Program-made: the position numbers and the translations under genes
Shown: in pieces, positions 1 through 5,177 of the stretch
Layout of the letters: each line of letters begins with the position of its first letter
Numbering within the stretch: the first letter of the stretch is position 1
The notes under the pieces: model-generated
Database searches by the model: none
Seen by the model: the letters and a program-made list of their open reading frames with translations, nothing else
Told to the model about the DNA's origin: nothing
Assembly: GCA_900548075.1 (NCBI GenBank)
Contig: URJD01000088.1
Location: 1 to 7,193, forward strand
Length of the DNA stretch: 7,193 nucleotides
Direction of reading: 5' to 3'
Source of the DNA: an uncultured Collinsella sp.
GTDB taxonomy: Bacteria; Actinomycetota; Coriobacteriia; Coriobacteriales; Coriobacteriaceae

Positions 1-1262
1 CTGGCAAGCTCGGCGGCGGCAGCCTGGACGTCCTTCTCGAGCGCGCGGTGCGTCAGGAAGATGACCGAGCAGGCATCGCTGACGCCCGACTTGCCGTCCT
101 CGACCTGGTTGATGAGCGAGATCGAGATGTTGTGCTTGGCAAAGATGTCGACCGTCTCGGACAGGGCGCCCACGCGGTCGGCGACCTTCAGGCGCACATA
201 GTACTTGGTCTGGAGCTCGTCCATGGGCTTAAAGGCGAGGTTGTGACCATAGGGCTCAATCTCGGGCAGCGGAGCCACGCCGCGGCTGATCTGCTCGGAG
301 AGCGACAGGATATCGCCCACGACGGCGCTCGCGGTGGGGAAGGAGCCTGCGCCGGCACCGTAGAACATGGTCTCGCCCACGGCGTCGCCTACCACGTAGA
401 CAGCGTTCATGGCGCCGTTGACCTTGGCAAGCATGTGGTCGGCGGGGATCAGCGTGGGGTGCACGCGGACGTCGACGCCGGCGTCGGTGTTGCGTGCGAT
501 GCCCAGCAGCTTGATGGTGTAGCCGAGCTCGCGGGCCTGGGCAATGTCCTCGGCGCCGATGGTACGGATACCCTGCTGGTAGACATCGTCGGTGGTCACA
601 CGGGTGCCAAAGCCGATGGAAGCGAGGATTGCCGTCTTGCTGGCGGCGTCGAAGCCGTCGACGTCGGCGGACGGGTCGGCCTCGGCATAGCCCTTTGCCT
701 GGGCGTCGGCGAGCACGTCAGCGTAATCGGCGCCCTCGGCGTCCATGCGCGACAGGATGTAGTTGGTGGTGCCGTTAAGGATACCGGCGATGGTCAGGAT
801 CTTGTTGCCCACCAGGTCGTGCTCGAGCGTGCTGACAATGGGGATGCCACCGCCGCAGCTGGCCTCGCACTTAATCTGCACGCCGCACGCGCGTGCCTTC
901 TCGGCAAGCGTCTCGACGTGACGGCCCAGCAGGGCCTTGTTGGCAGAGACGACGTGCTTGCCGTTCTCGAAGGCGGTGGTGAAGATTTCGGTCGCGGGGT
1001 GCTCACCGCCGATGAGCTCGACGACGATGTCGACGGCGGGGTCGGTGACGACGTCGTGCCAGTCGCTCGTAAAGGCCTCGCGCTCAATACCGGCGGCTTC
1101 GGCCTGCTCCCAGGCAAGCGCGCAGGCGCGGGTCAGCTTAAGGTCGATGCCGTAGGCGGCCAGGTACTCATCGTGGTGGCTCTTGATCAGACGGGCCACG
1201 CCGCCGCCGACGGTTCCCAGACCGATGAGGCCGACGTTCACGGTGCGCAGGGGTTCGCTCAT
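1..1262 (-). CDS. hom: Homoserine dehydrogenase, C-terminus cut by window edge
   Basis: This cytoplasmic enzyme reduces aspartate semialdehyde to homoserine with NAD(P)H, the branch point towards threonine (and on to isoleucine) and methionine. The window holds 420 codons. The N-terminal Rossmann nucleotide-binding motif GLGTVG is at residues 14-19. SANK at 106-109 carries the conserved lysine K109, and GILNGTTNY is at 160-168. The family signature runs from A187 to K209 (GYAEADP, then D200, G203, D205 and K209), so E194, D205 and K209 match the known catalytic residues. From about residue 363 an ACT domain begins (YYVRLKVADRVGALSE), the usual allosteric module, probably for threonine. The ATG at 1262 is preceded by GAAGGAG (1269-1275) six bases away, which fixes the start. 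Family members of this type are about 430-450 residues, so only a short tail is missing. It is divergent from the liv locus. A fused aspartokinase domain is absent at the N-terminus. Confidence 0.96.
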   Translation of the reverse strand, partial: MSEPLRTVNVGLIGLGTVGGGVARLIKSHHDEYLAAYGIDLKLTRACALAWEQAEAAGIEREAFTSDWHDVVTDPAVDIVVELIGGEHPATEIFTTAFENGKHVVSANKALLGRHVETLAEKARACGVQIKCEASCGGGIPIVSTLEHDLVGNKILTIAGILNGTTNYILSRMDAEGADYADVLADAQAKGYAEADPSADVDGFDAASKTAILASIGFGTRVTTDDVYQQGIRTIGAEDIAQARELGYTIKLLGIARNTDAGVDVRVHPTLIPADHMLAKVNGAMNAVYVVGDAVGETMFYGAGAGSFPTASAVVGDILSLSEQISRGVAPLPEIEPYGHNLAFKPMDELQTKYYVRLKVADRVGALSETVDIFAKHNISISLINQVEDGKSGVSDACSVIFLTHRALEKDVQAAAAELA

Positions 1263-1316
1263 AGATAGCTCCTTCGTGCATCTCATGGATGGATTAACCG
1301 CTTAAAGGTTGAGTGC

Positions 1317-1322
1317 ATTCTA
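1317..1322 (-). promoter_or_regulatory. Candidate -10 box for hom
   Basis: Read on the minus strand this is TAGAAT, five of six matches to the sigma-70 -10 consensus. It would place the transcript start near 1310, giving a leader of roughly 48 bases with the hom Shine-Dalgarno at its end. No convincing -35 hexamer lies 16-18 bases upstream, so the call rests on one hexamer and position alone. The short leader leaves little room for a riboswitch or attenuator. Confidence 0.35.
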
Positions 1323-1380
1323 GCGTGAACCGAGGGCGCGTGCTCGCCAGGCAACAGGAGTCGCACAAAACGGCACCCCC

Positions 1381-1407
1381 GAAACGCTGCGGAAACATTG
1401 GAAACAC
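1381..1407 (+). promoter_or_regulatory. Direct-repeat operator-like element upstream of first livJ
   Basis: Three pentamers lie at an 11-base pitch: GAAAC (1381-1385), GAAAC (1392-1396) and AACAC (1403-1407). An additional GAAAC overlaps at 1401-1405. The block CGGAAACATT (1390-1399) recurs exactly at 2759-2768 upstream of the second binding-protein gene, with flanking pentamers in the same phase. By eye the 27-bp blocks match at 17 positions. The arrangement suggests a site for a direct-repeat-binding response regulator. It lies 105 bases before the livJ start codon and in the spacer shared with hom, so it could act on either gene. The function is inferred. Confidence 0.4.
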
Positions 1408-1512
1408 GCTCGCTACAAACGAACTTCCGTAACAAACTGTCAACGTTTGCACCATAAGGTTTGCCCTGTACCGCAAGACGGTCGCACCGCGGCCAGCGAA
1501 AAGGGGGACACC

Positions 1513-2697
1513 ATGTTTAGCATCAACAACGTACTTAACCGCAGGAGTTTCTTGGCTGGCGCCGCGGCGCTCAGTAGCACCGCGGCACTCAGTAGCACCG
1601 CGGCACTCGCTGGTTGCTCGTCGGGTGGCTCGGACGGCGGCTCCGCAGATGACGGCAAGACCTTCAAGATCGGTGTCATCGGCCCTCTGACCGGCGCCGC
1701 GGCAACCTATGGCGTTTCGGCCGAGAAGGGTGCCAAGCTCGCCGCCAAGGATTTTTCGACCAAGGACCTCAAACTCTCGCTTAAGTCTGAGGATGACGTC
1801 GCTGACGGCGAGAAGGCCATCAACGCCTTCAATACCTTGTGCGACTGGGGCATGCAGGCGCTCGTCGGCCCCGTCACCACCGGTGCCGCCGTCGCTGTCT
1901 CGGGCGAGATCGCCGACGATATGCTCATGGTCACGCCTTCGGCCTCGTCGCTCGACGTTACCAAGGATAAGACCACGGTTTTCCAGGTTTGCTTCACCGA
2001 TCCCACCATGGGCGCCAGCGCCGCGAAGTTCTTGGCCGAGAAGTACGCGGATGCCAAGATCGCCCTGTTCTACAACTCCGGCGATACGTATAGCTCGGGC
2101 GTTGCCGACGCTTTTGCCGAGCAGGCCAAGGCGTCCAAGCTCGACATCGTCGATACCGAGACCTTTAAGGACGACTCTTCCACGAGCTTTACCAACCAGC
2201 TCACCAAGGCCAAGGAGGCCGGCGCCACGCTCATCTTTGCGCCGATCTACTACACGCCGGCGTCCGTTTTGCTCAAGAACGCCAAGGACATGGGCTACGA
2301 CATGACCCTCATGGGTACCGACGGCATGGACGGCCTGCTCTCTGTGGAAGGCTTCGATACCTCTCTTGCCGAGGGCGTACTGCTCATGACCCCGTTTTCG
2401 GCTGACGATGAGAAGAATGCCGACTTCGTCAAGGCCTATAAGGATGCCTACGACGAGACGCCCAACCAGTTTGCCGCCGACGCTTACGATTGCGTCCACG
2501 CCATCGCCGAGGCTATCGATAGGGCGGGGATTGACATTTCGGCCGACGGTGCCGACATTGCCGGCGACCTTGCCAAGGCCATGCGCAAGATCAAGATCGA
2601 GGGCCTGACAGGCGAGCTGACGTGGAATGACGAGGGCCAGGTCGAAAAGCCCGCCACAGCCTATGTGATTCAGGACGGCAAGTACATCGCCGCCTAA
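1513..2697 (+). CDS. livJ: LIV-family ABC transporter substrate-binding lipoprotein (paralog 1)
   Basis: This is a 394-residue binding protein of the LivJ/LivK (type I periplasmic-binding fold) family that would deliver branched-chain or related amino acids to LivHMGF. Residues 1-35 are a lipoprotein signal: N-region with twin arginines (NRRSFL, 9-14), an alanine-rich h-region and lipobox LAGC with the lipidated cysteine at C35. A Gly/Ser/Asp linker follows. The mature domain opens with FKIGVIGPLTG (51-61), then GPVTTG (119-124), TPSASS (141-146), FYNSGDTYSSG (186-196) and MGTDGMDG (267-274), the places where LivJ contacts ligand. The ATG at 1513 has AGGGGG five bases upstream (1502-1507). 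A longer frame opening with TTG at 1447 is rejected because it has no ribosome site and would bury the signal peptide. The h-region carries an 18-bp in-frame duplication. The next gene is a close paralog, at roughly two-thirds identity or more by eye. Exact substrate and livJ versus livK orthology are not determinable here. Confidence 0.93.
   Translation: MFSINNVLNRRSFLAGAAALSSTAALSSTAALAGCSSGGSDGGSADDGKTFKIGVIGPLTGAAATYGVSAEKGAKLAAKDFSTKDLKLSLKSEDDVADGEKAINAFNTLCDWGMQALVGPVTTGAAVAVSGEIADDMLMVTPSASSLDVTKDKTTVFQVCFTDPTMGASAAKFLAEKYADAKIALFYNSGDTYSSGVADAFAEQAKASKLDIVDTETFKDDSSTSFTNQLTKAKEAGATLIFAPIYYTPASVLLKNAKDMGYDMTLMGTDGMDGLLSVEGFDTSLAEGVLLMTPFSADDEKNADFVKAYKDAYDETPNQFAADAYDCVHAIAEAIDRAGIDISADGADIAGDLAKAMRKIKIEGLTGELTWNDEGQVEKPATAYVIQDGKYIAA
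1567..1602 (+). repeat. 18-bp tandem duplication in the signal-peptide h-region
   Basis: Two in-frame copies of an 18-bp unit (1567-1584 and 1585-1602) encode ALSSTA twice, residues 19-24 and 25-30. They differ at one base (GCG versus GCA in the first codon). A six-base start of a third unit follows (GCACTC, 1603-1608), so 21 consecutive bases from 1570 are repeated from 1588. The paralogous gene at 2969 has no such repeat. The copies lengthen the hydrophobic region by six residues without breaking the frame. Confidence 0.9.
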
Positions 2698-2699
2698 GT

Positions 2700-2733
2700 G
2701 CGCATAAAGCGCGACCGGTGAGGCCGTTTTATT
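2700..2733 (+). terminator. Weak terminator-like structure after first livJ
   Basis: Just past the stop codon, GCGC (2700-2703) and GCGC (2709-2712) can pair over an ATAAA loop. A second short pairing CGG/CCG (2716-2718 with 2724-2726) is followed by TTTTATT (2727-2733). The stems are only three to four base pairs, so this may give partial termination at best, or none. It would sit between the two binding-protein genes and ahead of the separate regulatory region of the second. Confidence 0.2.
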
Positions 2734-2749
2734 CAGGGCAGGGACGCCT

Positions 2750-2776
2750 GTAACAGAACGGAAACATTACTTTCAC
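2750..2776 (+). promoter_or_regulatory. Direct-repeat operator-like element upstream of second livJ (GlnR-box-like)
   Basis: GTAAC (2750-2754), six bases, GAAAC (2761-2765), six bases, TTCAC (2772-2776) gives three pentamers at 11-base pitch. The first two fit the published actinobacterial GlnR pattern GTnAC-n6-GAAAC exactly, and the third fits the next GTnAC half-site except for its first base. The fourth expected half-site is not recognisable. The core CGGAAACATT (2759-2768) is shared with 1390-1399 upstream of the first paralog. Nitrogen control of an amino acid uptake system would make sense, but whether this organism has a GlnR-type regulator cannot be seen here. Confidence 0.4.
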
Positions 2777-2871
2777 ACAATAAAGTGGCATTACTGCATA
2801 AAGTAATAGAAATACGCAGAATTATGGATAAATGAACAAATCCAAAGAAAAGTTGAAATAATCGCCACTTT
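2766..2871 (+). repeat. Nested inverted repeats in AT-rich spacer before second livJ
   Basis: This is an AT-rich stretch inside the 271-bp spacer. ATTACTTT (2766-2773) is the exact reverse complement of AAAGTAAT (2800-2807). ATTACT (2790-2795) pairs with AGTAAT (2802-2807) over a six-base loop. AAAGTGGC (2782-2789) is the exact reverse complement of GCCACTTT (2864-2871). The pairings compete, so either operators or alternative RNA folds are possible. AT-richness raises the chance of coincidental repeats. Confidence 0.45.
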
Positions 2872-2887
2872 CCTTAACTAAAGCGTC

Positions 2888-2893
2888 TAGTAT
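2888..2893 (+). promoter_or_regulatory. Candidate -10 box for second livJ
   Basis: TAGTAT matches four of six bases of the -10 consensus and would start transcription near 2900, immediately before the hairpin pair at 2902-2947. No good -35 lies at the usual distance; TTGAAA (2853-2858) is 29 bases upstream of it, which is too far. The call rests on its placement relative to the leader hairpins. Confidence 0.25.
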
Positions 2894-2901
2894 TTTGCGA
2901 A

Positions 2902-2947
2902 CGCCGAACACGGCGAAGGATGGCCTGTCGGGTAACCGAAACCCGAC
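2902..2947 (+). promoter_or_regulatory. Two 5'-leader stem-loops before second livJ
   Basis: Hairpin I pairs CGCCG (2902-2906) with CGGCG (2911-2915) over the tetraloop AACA. Hairpin II pairs GTCGGGT (2927-2933) with ACCCGAC (2941-2947) over a seven-base loop; one more T-G wobble can extend it. Both stems are perfect. They end 10 bases before the Shine-Dalgarno AGGAG (2958-2962), leaving the ribosome site open. A stabilising role at the mRNA 5' end is the simplest reading. Neither is followed by a T-run, so they are not terminators. Confidence 0.55.
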
Positions 2948-2968
2948 GAGATTTGAGAGGAGAGCCGC

Positions 2969-4156
2969 ATGTCGAGCCTCACCGGTAAGTCATTGAATCC
3001 TGTTATGAATCGCAGGAGCGTTATCGCGAGCGCAGCAGGTCTGGGGGCGATGTCTATTCTAGCTGGTTGCTCCTCCAACGGCGGCGACAGCGGTTCCGCT
3101 TCGAGCGACGCTTCGTTTAAGATCGGTACCATCGGCCCGCTGACCGGCGCCAACGCGTCCTACGGCAAGTCCGTTACCCAGGGTGTCGAGCTTGGCTGCA
3201 AGGATTTCTCGACCAAGGAGCTGCCGCTTGCCAGCAAGGCCGAGGATGACCAGGCCGATGGCGAGAAGGCCGTCAACGCCTTCAACACCCTGCTCGACTG
3301 GGGCATGCAGGCCCTCGTCGGCCCGACCACCACGGGTGCGTCGGTTGCCGTTGCCGCCGAGTGCGGTAACGACCCCAAGACGTTCATGATCACCCCGTCC
3401 GCGTCCTCCGAGGACGTCACCGACGGCAAGGATTGCGTCTTCCAGGTTTGCTTCACCGACCCCAACCAGGGTGTCAACGCTGCCAAGTTCCTGGCGCAGA
3501 AGTATGCGGACGAGAAGTTCGTGCTGTTCTATAACTCCGGCGACGCCTATTCTTCGGGCATCGCAGATTCCTTTAAGGCCCAGGCCGCTGAGTCCAAGCT
3601 CGAGATTGTTGACGAGGAGACCTTTAAGGACGACTCCGCCACGAGCTTTACCAACCAGCTGACCAAGGCCAAGCAGGCCGGCGCCACCATGATCTTTGCG
3701 CCGATCTACTACACGCCGGCGTCCGTCCTGCTCAAGAACGCCAAGGACATGGGCTACGACGTCAAGATGATGGGCTGCGACGGCATGGACGGCATCCTGG
3801 GCGTTGAGGGCTTCGATACCTCTCTTGCTGAGGGTCTGCTGCTCATGACCCCGTTCTCCGCCGACGACGAGAAGAACGCCGACTTCGTCAACGCTTACAA
3901 GGATAAGTACGGCGATACCCCCGACCAGTTTGCCGCCGACGCCTACGACGGCGTGCACGCGGTGGCCGAGGCCGTCAAGGAGGCCGGTCTTGGTGTCGAC
4001 GCCGATCCGACCGAGGTCGCCGAGAAGCTGTCCAAGGCTATGCTCAAGATTACCGTTGACGGTCTGACTGGCAAGCTCACCTGGAACGATAAGGGCCAGG
4101 TCCAGAAGGAGCCCACGGCGTACGTCATCACCGACGGCAAGTACGTACAGGCCTAA
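2969..4156 (+). CDS. livJ: LIV-family ABC transporter substrate-binding lipoprotein (paralog 2)
   Basis: This is a 395-residue extracytoplasmic binding protein of the LivJ/LivK family and close paralog of the product at 1513. The signal region has twin arginines (NRRSVI, 14-19), a hydrophobic run and lipobox LAGC with lipidated C34. Mature landmarks are FKIGTIGPLTG (50-60), GPTTTG (119-124), TPSASS (142-147), FYNSGDAYSSG (187-197) and MGCDGMDG (268-275), matching the ligand-contact segments of the family. The stretch from about residue 218 to 308 is nearly 90% identical to paralog 1, while the N-terminal parts diverge more. The ATG at 2969 is chosen because AGGAG (2958-2962) sits six bases away. 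The internal ATG at 3005, directly before the twin arginines, has no ribosome site. It has its own long structured upstream region, so separate expression from paralog 1 is likely. Different ligand preference between the two is plausible but not shown. Confidence 0.94.
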   Translation: MSSLTGKSLNPVMNRRSVIASAAGLGAMSILAGCSSNGGDSGSASSDASFKIGTIGPLTGANASYGKSVTQGVELGCKDFSTKELPLASKAEDDQADGEKAVNAFNTLLDWGMQALVGPTTTGASVAVAAECGNDPKTFMITPSASSEDVTDGKDCVFQVCFTDPNQGVNAAKFLAQKYADEKFVLFYNSGDAYSSGIADSFKAQAAESKLEIVDEETFKDDSATSFTNQLTKAKQAGATMIFAPIYYTPASVLLKNAKDMGYDVKMMGCDGMDGILGVEGFDTSLAEGLLLMTPFSADDEKNADFVNAYKDKYGDTPDQFAADAYDGVHAVAEAVKEAGLGVDADPTEVAEKLSKAMLKITVDGLTGKLTWNDKGQVQKEPTAYVITDGKYVQA

Positions 4157-4160
4157 TTGG

Positions 4161-4182
4161 CCGCCTTACATAGAGCGGTTTT
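4161..4182 (+). terminator. Small hairpin with T4 run after second livJ
   Basis: CCGC (4161-4164) can pair with GCGG (4175-4178) over a ten-base loop, followed at once by TTTT (4179-4182), five bases past the stop codon. A four-pair stem with four Ts is weak, so partial attenuation is the most that can be claimed. Confidence 0.25.
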
Positions 4183-4187
4183 GATCC

Positions 4188-4219
4188 CAAGCAGGGGAGG
4201 TTTTGGCCTTCCCTGCTTG
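4188..4219 (+). promoter_or_regulatory. Strong 13-bp stem-loop between livJ2 and livH
   Basis: Bases 4188-4200 pair with 4207-4219 over the loop TTTTGG. There are thirteen pairs, one of them a G-T wobble (4197 with 4210). The outer arm reads CAAGCAGGGGAGG. No T-run follows, so it is not a classical intrinsic terminator. Similar structures between binding-protein and permease genes in other ABC operons are known to protect the upstream message from 3' decay or allow partial readthrough. That role here is inferred. Confidence 0.7.
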
Positions 4220-4229
4220 CTTGGTATCT

Positions 4230-4249
4230 AGGGACAGTGTAACGTCCCT
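4230..4249 (+). repeat. Palindromic hairpin AGGGAC/GTCCCT in livJ2-livH spacer
   Basis: AGGGAC (4230-4235) and GTCCCT (4244-4249) form a perfect six-pair stem over an eight-base loop, with a T-G wobble able to extend it. It is followed by GTTTC rather than a real T-run. It lies ten bases after the larger stem-loop. It could be a second attenuating structure or a copy of a small dispersed palindromic repeat; one window cannot decide. Confidence 0.5.
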
Positions 4250-4295
4250 GTTTCATACATTAACTGGAAACCTATTCGAAAGGGGGATGTGGAAC

Positions 4296-5177
4296 ATGAC
4301 GGTCTTTATCCAATACCTGGTCAACGGCCTGTCCATGGGCAGCGTCTACGCCATCATCGCGTTGGGCTACACCATGGTCTACGGTATCGCCAAGATGCTC
4401 AACTTCGCTCACGGCGATGTCATCATGGTCGGTGCCTATGTCTCGTTCTGCGCCACGTCGTATCTCGGCCTCCCGGGCTGGGCATCTGTAGTTCTCTCTT
4501 GTGTGGTCTGCACGGTTCTCGGTGTTCTCATTGAGGGTCTGGCCTATAAGCCGCTGCGCCAAGCAGGCCCGCTGGCCGTTCTGATCACGGCCATCGGCGT
4601 GTCTTACTTCCTGCAGAACGCCGCGCAGCTTCTGTGGGGCGCCACGCCCAAGAACTTCACTTCGCTCGTCACCTTCCCGGTGCCGGAGTTCTTGGCCAAG
4701 TTTAACGTAAGCGCCGTCTCGCTCGTCACCATCGTCGCCTGCCTGGTTATCATGGCCGGCCTGATGTTCTTTACAGGTAAGACCAAGATGGGCAAGGCCA
4801 TGCGCGCCGTGTCCGAGGACAAGGCCGCCGCTCAGCTCATGGGCATCAACGTCAACCGCACCATCTCGATGACGTTCGCCATCGGCTCCGCCCTCGCTGC
4901 CATCGCCGGCGTGCTCCTGTGCTCCTACTCGCCGGTCCTGCAGCCCACCACGGGCGCCATGCCTGGCATCAAGGCCTTCGACGCTGCCGTTTTCGGCGGC
5001 ATCGGCTCCATCCCCGGTGCCTTTGTCGGCGGCATTCTCATCGGCATCATCGAGGCGATGGCTCAGGCTTACATTTCCACGAGCCTTGCCAACTCCATCG
5101 TCTTTGGTGTTTTGATCATCGTCCTGCTCGTCAAGCCTGCCGGCCTCTTGGGCAAGTACGTCCCCGAGAAGGTGTAG
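4296..5177 (+). CDS. livH: Branched-chain amino acid ABC transporter permease LivH
   Basis: This is a 293-residue inner-membrane permease, close to the usual 290-310 for LivH, that pairs with LivM to form the translocation path. The opening segment NGLSMGSVYAIIALGYTMVY (10-29) and NFAHGD (36-41) are typical of the family. YKPLR is at 84-88, and the cytoplasmic coupling region GKAMRAVSEDKAAAQLMGI (166-184) corresponds to the ATPase-contact loop. FGGIGSIPGA (223-232) and the C-terminal KPAGLLGK (280-287) are also characteristic. Several strongly hydrophobic spans suggest about eight membrane segments. I place the start at the ATG at 4296: AGGGGG (4281-4286) lies nine bases upstream. The in-frame ATG at 4287 directly abuts that site and an upstream TTG at 4203 would run through the spacer hairpins. 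Its stop codon touches the livM start. It probably depends on readthrough from the binding-protein gene, as no promoter stands out in the 139-bp spacer. Confidence 0.95.
   Translation: MTVFIQYLVNGLSMGSVYAIIALGYTMVYGIAKMLNFAHGDVIMVGAYVSFCATSYLGLPGWASVVLSCVVCTVLGVLIEGLAYKPLRQAGPLAVLITAIGVSYFLQNAAQLLWGATPKNFTSLVTFPVPEFLAKFNVSAVSLVTIVACLVIMAGLMFFTGKTKMGKAMRAVSEDKAAAQLMGINVNRTISMTFAIGSALAAIAGVLLCSYSPVLQPTTGAMPGIKAFDAAVFGGIGSIPGAFVGGILIGIIEAMAQAYISTSLANSIVFGVLIIVLLVKPAGLLGKYVPEKV

Noticed and set aside
48..1268. A 406-codon open frame on the plus strand
   Set aside because: It is antisense to homoserine dehydrogenase, which has all its catalytic motifs. The antisense product is low-complexity (Gly, Val, Asp, His) and resembles no family I know.
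1433..1449. Inverted repeat CAAAC/GTTTG before the first binding protein
   Set aside because: Five base pairs around a seven-base gap is too common by chance, and it does not recur before the second gene.
1470..1482. Small hairpin ACCG/CGGT in the first livJ leader
   Set aside because: A four-pair stem is too weak to call a regulatory element and has no associated feature.
1447..1512. Upstream TTG extension of the first binding protein
   Set aside because: The 22 extra residues would precede a complete signal peptide, and the AGGGGG ribosome site is placed for the ATG at 1513.
1294..3958. Long minus-strand open frames (401 and 299 codons) opposite the two binding-protein genes
   Set aside because: The two resemble each other only because the sense genes are paralogs. 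They lack ribosome sites and domain motifs, so they are mirror frames.
4203..4295. Upstream TTG start for livH
   Set aside because: The extension runs through two hairpins, lacks family similarity and ignores the ribosome site at 4281-4286.
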